Below are positions 42,748-51,022 of a stretch of 64,000 nt of DNA, one piece after another. The notes beneath the pieces were generated by a model, which did not search any database, had not been told where the DNA came from, and worked only from the letters and a program-made list of their open reading frames with translations. The DNA lies in NCBI RefSeq assembly GCF_040120695.1, contig NZ_JBEEAC010000007.1:186001-250000 (forward strand), read 5' to 3'. Source of the stretch: Plantactinospora sp040120695. GTDB lineage: Bacteria; Actinomycetota; Actinomycetes; Mycobacteriales; Micromonosporaceae. Every line of letters begins with the position of its first letter. Position 1 is the first letter of the stretch. The translations under genes were made by a program, and so were the position numbers.

Positions 42748-43988
42748 ATCCGGGACGAGCCGAGCGCCACGTCGTCGAACCAGAGCGTGTTCGCACCCTC
42801 GCCGTAGCTCTCCCAGCCCAGCCGCAGGTCGGTGAGGTTCGGCCGCCAGTTGGCCCGGTTGTACCACTGCCCGTCGACGTCGTGCGTGGGCGTACCGTCG
42901 GCGGTCAGCCCGGTCACCGCGGTGCCGTTTACCCAGGTGGAGAGCCGGCCCTGCGCGCCGTCCACCATGAACTCCAGGCAGGTCCACTGGTTGACCGGCA
43001 GCGGCGCGCTGAGCGCGACACCGTTCGGGCTCTGCTCCGGCAGGGTGGCGTCGTCGGAGGCCCGGTTCCACTGCAGGGCGCCGTTCTGCCCGCCCATCCG
43101 CAGGTCACGGTTGCCGTCGGCGGCGTCCCGCATAGCCAGGAAGGTCACGTGCGAGGTCGGCAGCGCGGTGGTGTGCCGTACCCAGAGTCGGGCGTAGCGC
43201 ACCGGTCCGACGCTGCCGAGATCCCGGGTGGAGCCGACGAAGACGTGGTTGCAGTAGCCGACGGCGCCGTTGATGCGTACCGAGCGGGTGCCCTGGTGCG
43301 CGACCGAGGTGTCGATGCTGGCGGTGCCGCTGCCCGAGCAGTCCGGGTAGCTGACACTCCAGTCGCCGGAGGGCGACGTACCGGTCTGGTTCTCGAAACC
43401 GTCGCAGATTGCCGCCGTACCGCAGCCGCTCGGCGGCGGCGTGCTGGGCGGGACGGTCGGCGACGGCGTCACCGTGGGCGGTGCGCTGGTGGGCGGCGTC
43501 GTCGGCGGCGCGGTCGTCGGCGGTACGGTGCTGGGCGGTGTGGTCGGCTCGGCGCCGTTGCACAACTCGCCGTTCAGGGTGAAGCCGCTCGGTGCCGCCG
43601 AACTCGCGGCGTAGCTGCCCTGGACGCCGAACTCGGTGGAGCCGCCGGCCGGCAGCGACCCGTTCCAGGCCACGTTCCGGGCGGTGACGGTCGCGCCGGA
43701 CTGGCTGACCTGGGCGTTCCAGCTGTTGGTGATCCGCTGGTCACCGCCGTAGGTCCAGGTCACGGTCCAGCCGTTGACCGGGGTGTTCCCGGCGGTCACC
43801 CGGATGGCGGCGGTGAAGCCACCGGTCCACTGGTTGGCGGTGTAGTCGACCAGGCAGCCGGTGGCAGCCTGGGCGACCGGTGTCAGGCCGGTGCCGACCA
43901 CGGCGACGCCGCTCGCGGCGATCGCGGTCGCTGCGGCCAGGGCCAGGGAGACGCGACGGTACGGACGGTACGGTGCGGGGATCCGCAT
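42738..43988 (-). CDS. Secreted CBM2-Cip1-like protein (plant-polymer binding)
   Basis: A 416-residue exported protein. Signal peptide about 1-41; a family 2 cellulose-binding module at 43-143 (CLVDYTANQWTGGFTAAIRV, then WNGSLPAGGSTEFG) bounded by Cys residues; a Thr/Pro linker of about 45 residues; and a C-terminal beta-jelly-roll domain from CDGFENQTG to FDDVALGSSRIGC. This last domain resembles Cip1 of Trichoderma, a cellulose-induced lyase-like protein, with GVALSAPLPVNQWTCLEF as a marker. Catalytic activity is uncertain. ATG 43988 has GAGGAA six bases before it. GGGAGC half-sites lie about 115-130 bp upstream. Confidence 0.85.
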   Translation of the reverse strand: MRIPAPYRPYRRVSLALAAATAIAASGVAVVGTGLTPVAQAATGCLVDYTANQWTGGFTAAIRVTAGNTPVNGWTVTWTYGGDQRITNSWNAQVSQSGATVTARNVAWNGSLPAGGSTEFGVQGSYAASSAAPSGFTLNGELCNGAEPTTPPSTVPPTTAPPTTPPTSAPPTVTPSPTVPPSTPPPSGCGTAAICDGFENQTGTSPSGDWSVSYPDCSGSGTASIDTSVAHQGTRSVRINGAVGYCNHVFVGSTRDLGSVGPVRYARLWVRHTTALPTSHVTFLAMRDAADGNRDLRMGGQNGALQWNRASDDATLPEQSPNGVALSAPLPVNQWTCLEFMVDGAQGRLSTWVNGTAVTGLTADGTPTHDVDGQWYNRANWRPNLTDLRLGWESYGEGANTLWFDDVALGSSRIGC

Positions 43989-44268
43989 GGGAGTTCCTCT
44001 CGGACAACCGCCGGCCCCGTCGCCATCCCTGGCGCGTGCCGGCAGTGCTGTTACGACGACGAGTGACCGGCACGCGCGACGCGTACCGCCCCTCGTTGGG
44101 CTCCCGTGACCAGCTCCCATGATCACCAATCCACCGCGACGACCTGGCCAGCCCGTACCGGTCGCGTGACGGCGCCGACCAAGCTTAGAGACAGTCATCG
44201 ATGCGGGGCAAACCGTGGGCCCGCCGTCCGGCCATGCCGACGGTCGACGTCCGCCCCGGCCGGCGACA

Positions 44269-44610
44269 ATGGCGGGCGTGACGATCGTGCGCTCGCTGCT
44301 GCTCTTCCTGCTCGCCGCCGTCGCCGAGATCGGCGGTGCCTGGCTGGTCTGGCAGGGCGTGCGCGAGCATCGCGGCCTGCTCTTCGTCGCCACCGGGATG
44401 CTGGCGCTGGCCGGGTACGGCTTCGTCGCGGCGTTCCAACCCGATCCGCACTTCGGCCGGGTGCTCGCCGCGTACGGGGGTGTCTTCGTGGCCGGCTCGC
44501 TCGGCTGGGCCGTACTGGTGGACCGGTTCCGGCCGGACCGCTACGACCTGGCCGGCGCCGTCATCTGCCTGGTCGGGGTCGCCATCATCATGTACGCCCC
44601 GCGCGGCTGA
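44269..44610 (+). CDS. YnfA/UPF0060 family small membrane protein
   Basis: A 113-residue protein with four transmembrane helices. The family signature AAVAEIGGAWLVW in helix 1 and HFGRVLAAYGGVFV before helix 3 match YnfA, a small-multidrug-resistance-like family; RPDRYDLAGAVICLVGVAIIMYAPRG closes it (two helical segments). Efflux activity has been reported for some members but is not certain. ATG 44269 and GTG 44278 are both possible starts; neither has a good Shine-Dalgarno. Confidence 0.9.
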   Translation: MAGVTIVRSLLLFLLAAVAEIGGAWLVWQGVREHRGLLFVATGMLALAGYGFVAAFQPDPHFGRVLAAYGGVFVAGSLGWAVLVDRFRPDRYDLAGAVICLVGVAIIMYAPRG

Positions 44611-44776
44611 TCCTTCCCACCAGCGCGGCGGTCAGCGGGAGGGCAGGGCGTGGAGGAAGTCGCGCCAGGCCGCCGGGCCGGTGGCCGACGACCCTTCGCA
44701 ATCACGACGCTGCTGTCGTTCAGAAGCGCACCCCGCCCGACAAATGACCGCTGCCACAGCGGGGTGTGACGGGGAA

Positions 44777-45469
44777 TCAGTCGAAAAGCTTGTTGCGCTC
44801 GTCGCGTAGCGGACCCATCTCCTCGTCCGGGGTACCCGTCAGGTTGCCGCCGACCTCGATCAGGTAGAGCGCCAGCCACATGACGCCCTTGGCGGCCTGC
44901 TCGAACACCCAGCCGAACCCGTCGCCGAGCGCGCCGGTGATGCCCAGCGTGGCGAGGTACGTCGTGTTGAAGACGGCCCGGAGTGACGCCCAGATCATGT
45001 TGAGCCGTCCCGACTGTCCCTGTCCGCCTGATCGGATGATCGCCACGATCGTCACGACGACCGCGACGACGGCGGCGCAGGCCGCGAGGGCCTTTCCGAT
45101 CCAGCGGAGGATCGCGGCGATCGCGTAGAGGAGCATCGCGATGAGCGCGAGCAGCGCCCCGACCACGAAGAGGATGATCGCGGCGATCCACTTGAGTACC
45201 GTCAGCACCACGTCGAGGGCGTTCGCGGCGGCGCTACCGGCCTGCCCGCCCCATGACATGTCGCTGCGGCGCTGCGTCAGGTCGCCGTGGACGCGTAGGG
45301 CCTCCTCGGCGACCGAGCGATGCTGCTCGGCGGCGGATCGCAGCGCCTCGAAATCGGCGTCAGCCTGCCGCAGGGGTTCGAGGATGTCCGGTAGCCGCTG
45401 GCCGTACAAGCCTTCTATCCGCCGGACGTCCGACATGTCGATGCCGTACTCCTCGGCCACGCTAGCCAT
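44777..45469 (-). CDS. WXG100-like helical domain fused to membrane helices
   Basis: A 230-residue protein. Residues 1-75 are a helical hairpin of WXG100/EsxA-like character (RRIEGLYGQRLPDILEPLRQ, then MSWGGQAGSAAA). Three or more hydrophobic helices follow (about 85-150), then an amphipathic region with LRAVFNTTYLATLGITGALGD and a hydrophobic segment near 195. The end is charged. Such N-terminal helical modules mark substrates or partners of type VII secretion. ATG 45469 follows GGGAGAGACG and overlaps the upstream stop by eight bases. No family was recognised for the C-terminal part. Confidence 0.65.
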   Translation of the reverse strand: MASVAEEYGIDMSDVRRIEGLYGQRLPDILEPLRQADADFEALRSAAEQHRSVAEEALRVHGDLTQRRSDMSWGGQAGSAAANALDVVLTVLKWIAAIILFVVGALLALIAMLLYAIAAILRWIGKALAACAAVVAVVVTIVAIIRSGGQGQSGRLNMIWASLRAVFNTTYLATLGITGALGDGFGWVFEQAAKGVMWLALYLIEVGGNLTGTPDEEMGPLRDERNKLFD

Positions 45470-45794
45470 GCGTCTCTCCCGGCAGGTTGCGTAGCATCCG
45501 GTCAGCACCGCGCAGATCTGCCTGTTCGTATGCGGCGGCTGCCGCCAGGATGCTGTCGCTGAACCGGGAGAGGCTTTGTCCGACCAGCGAGAGACCGTCG
45601 AGGAAGGCCGAGTTTCCGTCGCTCCAGACCGTGGCGGCCCGCTGTCCGACGGGGAGTTCCGGGAACTGGCTCCGGTCCGGTACCGCGCCGCCGTCGCTGA
45701 GGCCGCGGGACAGGGCGTCAACCCGGCCTGCCAGCTCCGCCAGCCTGACTGCGACGCTGCGCAGGTGATCCGGGTCGGCCGATATGTCGCTCAT
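45462..45794 (-). CDS. WXG100/ESX-type small helical protein
   Basis: A 110-residue all-helical protein: DPDHLRSVAVRLAELAGRVDAL, then SRFSDSILAAAAAYEQAD, with a polar turn between. This is the helical-hairpin size and pattern of type VII secretion targets (ESX/PE-like C-terminal YxxxD-like motif in AYEQAD). ATG 45794 overlaps the stop of the upstream gene as ATGA, and its own stop overlaps the next start. Secretion is inferred; no ESX machinery genes are in the window. Confidence 0.7.
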   Translation of the reverse strand: MSDISADPDHLRSVAVRLAELAGRVDALSRGLSDGGAVPDRSQFPELPVGQRAATVWSDGNSAFLDGLSLVGQSLSRFSDSILAAAAAYEQADLRGADRMLRNLPGETHG

Positions 45795-46438
45795 GAGGTC
45801 TCCTCGATCTGGGGAAACTGCTCGGTCGGGTAGAGATCGGGAAATCGGCCGCCGGATGCCGAACGGATGACCCGCACGAGCGTCTCCGGTGGCTGCTCGA
45901 AGCGGTCGAGGGGTACGTCGAGGATCCAGCGGGACGGGTTGACCAGGCGTTGCACGAGATGTGTCACGGGGGAGGCCCGGACGGTCGCGTCGGTCGGGCC
46001 GGCCTGTCCGGGTACCTGCCTCGCGAGGATCAGCCGACGCGACCGGCGCGGTCGGGCCGTGACGACGACGTGGTCCAGTTCCGTCCAGGCGACAGATCCG
46101 GCGACGGCGCCGGACCAGTGCGCCCCGGTGTCGTCGAGCACCAACGTGAAGTCCCTGAGCAGCGCTGCCTGGCGACGGACGTACCTGCCGACGAACATCA
46201 GCGGCGCGGCGACACAGATCCCTCGGCCGGCCCAGAGGAACAGACCGGTGGCGAAAAGCAGATCGTCCCCGGATGCCCACCGGATGCCGAGCAGCACGAC
46301 GGCGACGATCGCCACGACGGTCGAGGCGGCCAGCAGCGCGGCGCCCGCGAATTCCATACCTCGGCCGAGCGCCGAGCGGGAGGCGCCACCGGCAGGACGG
46401 GTTCGGATCGTCGATCGCGCCTCGGGCGATACATCCAT
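45791..46438 (-). CDS. Membrane protein with YcxB/PH-like domain
   Basis: A 215-residue protein with two transmembrane helices (AGAALLAASTVVAIVAVVLL and a second about 68-88) followed by a cytosolic beta-rich domain: LRDFTLVLDDTGAHW, WTELDHVVVTARPRRSRRLIL, then a helix DRFEQPPETLVRVIRS. This is the PH-like YcxB pattern. ATG 46438 has GGAGG six bases upstream. It is the first gene of three overlapping genes and is divergent from the YbaB-like gene by 69 bp. Confidence 0.72.
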   Translation of the reverse strand: MDVSPEARSTIRTRPAGGASRSALGRGMEFAGAALLAASTVVAIVAVVLLGIRWASGDDLLFATGLFLWAGRGICVAAPLMFVGRYVRRQAALLRDFTLVLDDTGAHWSGAVAGSVAWTELDHVVVTARPRRSRRLILARQVPGQAGPTDATVRASPVTHLVQRLVNPSRWILDVPLDRFEQPPETLVRVIRSASGGRFPDLYPTEQFPQIEETS

Positions 46439-46507
46439 TCGCGGCCTCCGATCGAACTGGCATCGACGGTACGGTGAGGCATCGCTGGGTGATCGAGAGG
46501 TGGACCC

Positions 46508-46915
46508 ATGGTAATGAGCGGCGAGCCCGAGCGGGACCCCGTCGCCGATCCGGTGCTGGCCGCGCTGGACCGGGTCAGCGGCCATGGGCGGTCGGAGGAC
46601 GGGCTGGTGCGGGTCGCCATCGACGGTGACGGCATACCCAGCGAACTCACCATCGACGCCGAGGCGATGCGGCAGCCTCCTGCGACGCTGAGCGCATCGA
46701 TCCTGCAGGCGCTGCGCCACGCGCACGAGGATCTGAGTGTGCAGGTGGGACAGGAGATTGCCAGAGCCGCCGAAGTTGGTGACCCTGCCGGCACTCCATC
46801 CGCTGCGGCCGATGCCGCCCGCGCCGCCGACGAACTCGATCGGATGGCCCAGGACATGTCAGGGGAGTTCGAGATGATGCGCCGACGCCTCTTCGACGCT
46901 ATCGACGGCAGGTAG
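46508..46915 (+). CDS. YbaB/EbfC-like protein
   Basis: A 135-residue protein with a central beta strand pair (GLVRVAIDGDGIPSELTID) between helices and a charged C-terminal helix ending MMRRRLFDAIDG. This is the YbaB/EbfC fold; in actinobacteria, such paralogues often stand next to WXG100-type genes, as here. DNA binding, known for the housekeeping member, is not assured. ATG 46508 has GAGAGG eight bases upstream; ATG 46514 is an alternative. Confidence 0.75.
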   Translation: MVMSGEPERDPVADPVLAALDRVSGHGRSEDGLVRVAIDGDGIPSELTIDAEAMRQPPATLSASILQALRHAHEDLSVQVGQEIARAAEVGDPAGTPSAAADAARAADELDRMAQDMSGEFEMMRRRLFDAIDGR

Positions 46916-47466
46916 GAGTCGAGTTTCCCTGGCCCACCGCCGAAAGCCGAAGGCGCGGCCCCAGGCATGGGAGCCAGCTACCAGTGGCCCCGGTTGGGCA
47001 TACCGGGGAGAGTGTGGCGGTGCGGGTCGACGAACCAGCAGCGGGCGTGTCGGGCCCCCCATCGGTGCAGTTCGGCGCGGAGGCGGTCCGCCTCGGTCCG
47101 GACGGCGGACTCGGCGCTGCTGCGGTACCTGGCCGTGCGGCTCTGCCAGGCCGCCCGGGATCAGCCTGGCGCCGGTACCCGGGCGCTGGCCGAACGCTTC
47201 CTCGGCTGGCTTCCCATCGGATGCGATGAAAGTTCTGCAAGTACCGGGCGGCGAGCCACCCGCCCGGTACCTGCGGCGATGGCTCTCCATTCCGGGCCGG
47301 GTCGACGATCTCTGCAAGCCGAACCCGGACCAACCTTGGTAAACCCGGTCAGACATCAAGCTTCTACAATGCTTTACGGCCCCGACACCCGGTGATAGCT
47401 TGCCGGCAATATTTGCAAGAACTTGCAGGCCAGCCGTCCCCGCACTCTCGCGCACGGGAGGTTCCG
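46916..47466. other. 551-bp intergenic region before the amylase
   Basis: No credible gene was seen. Three TGCAAG half-sites occur at about 47237, 47312 and 47414, the last as a palindrome. TACAAT at 47365-47370 is a possible -10 hexamer. The rest looks neutral. Confidence 0.5.
47414..47427. promoter_or_regulatory. TGCAAG-AA-CTTGCA palindrome, candidate MalR-type operator
   Basis: A perfect 6-bp inverted repeat with a two-base spacer, 40 bases before the amylase ATG. LacI-family maltose regulators in Streptomyces use CTTGCAG/CTTGCA-type sites near amylase and maltose promoters, so this fits carbohydrate control. The regulator is not in the window. Confidence 0.6.
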
Positions 47467-49332
47467 ATGCGTACCCGACGAGGTCCGACCGCCGCCATCC
47501 AAAGAACCGCCGCAACGCAAAGAACGGCCTCCACCCGCCGGAGAACCGCCGCCGCCGTCCTGACCGGGGTGCTCGCCGCCGCGCTGGCGGTGGGTTTCGC
47601 CGATCGGCGGGCCGAGCCGGCCGCCGCCAGCCCGGCCAGCCCGGGCGGCAAAGACGTGATCGTGCACCTGTTCCAGTGGCCGTGGGCCTCGATCGCCCAC
47701 GAGTGCCGCACGGTGCTCGGCCCGAAGGGCTTCGGCGGGGTGCAGGTGTCGCCACCGCAGGAACACGTCGTACTTCCCGGTCGGGGGTACCCGTGGTGGC
47801 AGGACTACCAGCCGGTCAGCTACCAGTTGAGCACCCGGCGCGGTGACCGGGCCGCCTTCGCCGCCATGGTGCGGACCTGCCACGCCGCCGGAGTGAAGAT
47901 CTATGTGGACGCGATCGTCAACCACATGGCCGGCGGCGCCTCGACCGGGCCGGGCAGCGGCGGCTCGACGTACAGCCACTACGGCTATCCGGCGGTGCCG
48001 TACGGCAACGGCGACTTCCACCACTGCGGACGCAACGGCAACGACGACATCGCCAACTGGGGCGACCGCTGGGAGATCCAGAACTGCGAACTGGTCGACC
48101 TGGCCGACCTGCGTACCGAGTCGTCCTACGTGCGGGGCAAACTGACCGGGTACCTGAACGATCTGGTCTCGCTCGGCGTCGACGGCTTCCGGGTGGACGC
48201 GGCCAAGCACCTGCCCGCCGCCGACCTGGCCGCGATCGTCGATCCGGTCGCCGGCGATCCGTACGTCTTCGCCGAGGTGATCGAGGGCGGTTCCGGCGAG
48301 CCCACCCCGGAGGAGTACGCCGGGATCGGCGACGTCACCGAGTTCCGGTACGGGGACGTGGTCGGCAACGCGTTCCGGGACGGCAACCTGGCCAACCTCG
48401 GCAACCTCGCCTCGTCGATGCGGCTCGGCTCCGCCGACGCGGTGGCGTTCGTCGACAACCACGACACCCAGCGCAACGGCCGGGCCCGGCTGACCTACAA
48501 GAACGGTTCGGCGTACGCACTGGCCGAGGCGTTCATGATCGCCTGGCCGTACGGCGTCCCGAAGGTGATGTCGAGCTTCACCTTCACCGACCCTGAGGCG
48601 GGGCCGCCGCGCGACGGCTCCGGCGCCACCAGTCCGGTCGACTGCGCGGGCGGCGGCTGGGCCTGCGAGCACCGCTGGCGGACCACCGCCAACATGGTCG
48701 GGCTGCGCAACGCCGCCGCCGGGGCCGGGGTCACCAACTGGTGGAGCAACGGCGGCAACCAGATCGCCTTCGGCCGGGGCGGCGCCGCGTACGTCGCCTT
48801 CAACCGGGGCGGAGGTTCGTTGACGCGTACCTTCCAGACCAGCCTGCCGGCGGGCAGCTACTGCGACGTGATGAGCGGGGACTTCACCGCCGGCTCCTGC
48901 ACGGGTACGACGTACCAGGTCGACACCGCCGGCCAGGTCACCGCGACCGTGCCGGCGTCCGGCGCCCTGGCGCTGCACGTCAACGCGCGGACCTCGGGCG
49001 GCGGTCCGGGTCCGACCCCGACGGGCGGCTCCTGCCCCACCGTCGCGACAAGCTTCGCGGTGACCGCGACGACGGTCTGGGGCGAGAACGTCTACGTCAC
49101 CGGCAACGTCGCGGCGCTGGGCAACTGGAACCCGGCGAGCGGGCTGCCGCTCTCCTCGGCCGACTACCCGATCTGGCGGGGCACCGTCGACCTGCCCGCC
49201 GGCACGACGGTGCAGTACAAGTACGTCAAGCGCGAGGGGGGCCGGGTGGTCTGGGAGAGCGACCCGAACCGGTACCGGACCACCCCGACCACCGCCCCCT
49301 GCACCGTGAACTGGACCGACACCTGGCGCTGA
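47467..49332 (+). CDS. Secreted alpha-amylase (GH13) with CBM20 starch-binding domain
   Basis: A 621-residue exported enzyme that cuts starch alpha-1,4 bonds. The signal peptide is long and basic at its start (Arg-rich to about residue 28, then AAAVLTGVLAAALAVGFA). GH13 regions are present: VDAIVNHM, GFRVDAAKH (nucleophile Asp), FAEVIEGG (acid Glu) and FVDNHDTQ. An all-beta C domain follows, then after a GPTPTG linker a CBM20 with VWGENVYVTGNVAALGNW. Order and size match Streptomyces-type amylases. ATG 47467 has GGAGG six bases before it. Confidence 0.95.
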   Translation: MRTRRGPTAAIQRTAATQRTASTRRRTAAAVLTGVLAAALAVGFADRRAEPAAASPASPGGKDVIVHLFQWPWASIAHECRTVLGPKGFGGVQVSPPQEHVVLPGRGYPWWQDYQPVSYQLSTRRGDRAAFAAMVRTCHAAGVKIYVDAIVNHMAGGASTGPGSGGSTYSHYGYPAVPYGNGDFHHCGRNGNDDIANWGDRWEIQNCELVDLADLRTESSYVRGKLTGYLNDLVSLGVDGFRVDAAKHLPAADLAAIVDPVAGDPYVFAEVIEGGSGEPTPEEYAGIGDVTEFRYGDVVGNAFRDGNLANLGNLASSMRLGSADAVAFVDNHDTQRNGRARLTYKNGSAYALAEAFMIAWPYGVPKVMSSFTFTDPEAGPPRDGSGATSPVDCAGGGWACEHRWRTTANMVGLRNAAAGAGVTNWWSNGGNQIAFGRGGAAYVAFNRGGGSLTRTFQTSLPAGSYCDVMSGDFTAGSCTGTTYQVDTAGQVTATVPASGALALHVNARTSGGGPGPTPTGGSCPTVATSFAVTATTVWGENVYVTGNVAALGNWNPASGLPLSSADYPIWRGTVDLPAGTTVQYKYVKREGGRVVWESDPNRYRTTPTTAPCTVNWTDTWR

Positions 49333-49466
49333 GTACCCGCGAGGCGGCGGCGCGTTCCCCGGGCCGGTCGCGGCCCGGGACGCGCCGCCGGTACGTCGAG
49401 GTGCGTACCCGGATCGTCGACATCCGCACGACGCCGCCACGCGCCGTCGCCGGCAGCATGGCCGGC

Positions 49467-49994
49467 ATGAAGCTCTCTCCGCCCTGGCGAAAGGCCCTGC
49501 TGACCCTGCACGTGGTGACCGCGGTCGGCTGGTTGGGGGTCGACCTGGTGTTGCTCACCCTCGGCGTGGCCGGGGCGGGCGGCTCCGACCCGGACCTGGT
49601 CTACCCGGCGCTGGCACTGGTCGGGCAGTCCGTCTTCGTGCCGCTGAGCGTGCTCGCCTGGCTGGTCGGGGTCGCGAGCGCGCTGCTCACGCCCTGGGGT
49701 CTGGTCCGGCACCGGTGGGTACTGGTGAAGCTGGTGATCACCACTGTGATGCTCGGCGCGGTGCTCTTCGCCCTGCTGCCGAGCCTGCGGGCCGCCGAAC
49801 TCGGCGCGGCGACTCCGCCGGACGCCCGGCAGGGCCTGTTGGCGGCGCCGATCGTCTCCAGCAGCCTGCTGGTGGTCGCCACGGTGCTCTCCACCTACAA
49901 GCCGTGGGGGCGGATCCGCCGGGCCGGCCGGGCCGGTGCGATCAGGGCCGGCGCCGCGCCGAGACCGCGCCGAGATCGCGCCGAGGCCGCGTAG
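49467..49994 (+). CDS. DUF2269-like membrane protein
   Basis: A 175-residue protein with four transmembrane helices, starting KLSPPWRKALLTLHVVTAVGWLG, the pattern of DUF2269-type and related small membrane proteins (the HVVTAVGWLGVD segment recalls haem-associated CopD-like helices). The tail is basic. ATG 49467 is used; ATG 49458 is in frame and equally possible. No Shine-Dalgarno is clear. Function unknown. Confidence 0.75.
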   Translation: MKLSPPWRKALLTLHVVTAVGWLGVDLVLLTLGVAGAGGSDPDLVYPALALVGQSVFVPLSVLAWLVGVASALLTPWGLVRHRWVLVKLVITTVMLGAVLFALLPSLRAAELGAATPPDARQGLLAAPIVSSSLLVVATVLSTYKPWGRIRRAGRAGAIRAGAAPRPRRDRAEAA

Positions 49995-50022
49995 ATAGCG
50001 ACTAAGCGGGTATCTAACGGGC

Positions 50023-51000
50023 ATGAGCGGACATGTTATGGTGTTTGCCCCCGACCCGCAGTTGACGGTCACCATCGACCAGCCCGCCGACGAGACCGAG
50101 ATCCACCTGCATCCCGGCGGTCAGGGGGTGTGGCAGGCGCGCATGATCAAGTGTCTGGGCGTGCCCGTGGTGCTCTGCGCCGGACTCGGCGGTGAGATCG
50201 GTCAGGTGCTCGAACCGCTACTGACCGTCGAGGGAGTCGACCTGCGGGTGATCCACCGCGAGTCCAGCAGCGGCGGCTACGTACACGATCGCCGGGACGG
50301 CAACCGGCACGAGGTCGCCTCGGTCCCCGGCCATCCGCTCTCCCGGCACGAACTCGACGAGCTCTACAACCTCGCGCTCACCGAGGGGTTGAGCGCCGAG
50401 GTCAGCATCCTCAGCGGCCCGGGCCACCCGTCCCAGGTCGCGCCGGAGATCTACCGTCGACTCGCCGCCGACCTCGGCCGCAACGGCAGCCGGGTGGTCG
50501 CCGACCTCTCCGGTCCGCACCTGGCCGCCGTACTGCACGGCGGCGTGTCGGTCCTCAAGGTCAGCCACGAGGAGCTGCTCCGGGACGGGCTGGCCACCGA
50601 CGACGGCGAGGCGGAGCTGGTCCGGGTGATCCAGGCGCTGCACGCCCAGGGAGCCGAGTCGGTGGTGGTCAGCCGGGCCGAGGAGCCGGCGCTGGTGCTG
50701 ATCGACGGCGAGATGGCCCAGCTCGACCTGCCCCGGCTGGAGGTGGCGGACCCGCGCGGTGCCGGCGACTCCATGACCGCCGGGGTGGCCGCGATTCTGG
50801 CCCAGGGCGGCGACCTGCGGCTCGCGGTCCGCACGGGTGCGGCGGCGGGAGCGCTGAACGTCACCCGGCACGGGCTCGGCACCGGCCGGCCGGATGCGAT
50901 CGCCGGCCTGGTCGACCGGGTGCGGCTGACGCCGATGCGAGTGGACCGGCAGGATCGGCTCACCCCCGACGAACTGGCCCACCGGACGACGAAGCAGTGA
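50023..51000 (+). CDS. PfkB-family carbohydrate kinase
   Basis: A 325-residue ribokinase-like enzyme. LHPGGQGVWQARMIKCLG matches the N-terminal sugar-binding glycines, and DPRGAGDSMTAGVAAIL holds the anion hole and catalytic Asp (GAGDS). ALNVTRHGLGTG is the C-terminal motif. It is closest in pattern to 1-phosphofructokinase/tagatose kinase types, but the sugar cannot be fixed. ATG 50023 lacks a Shine-Dalgarno. The surE gene follows after 22 bases and is likely co-transcribed. Confidence 0.88.
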   Translation: MSGHVMVFAPDPQLTVTIDQPADETEIHLHPGGQGVWQARMIKCLGVPVVLCAGLGGEIGQVLEPLLTVEGVDLRVIHRESSSGGYVHDRRDGNRHEVASVPGHPLSRHELDELYNLALTEGLSAEVSILSGPGHPSQVAPEIYRRLAADLGRNGSRVVADLSGPHLAAVLHGGVSVLKVSHEELLRDGLATDDGEAELVRVIQALHAQGAESVVVSRAEEPALVLIDGEMAQLDLPRLEVADPRGAGDSMTAGVAAILAQGGDLRLAVRTGAAAGALNVTRHGLGTGRPDAIAGLVDRVRLTPMRVDRQDRLTPDELAHRTTKQ

Positions 51001-51022
51001 CGATCCGGGTACGGAGCAGGTC

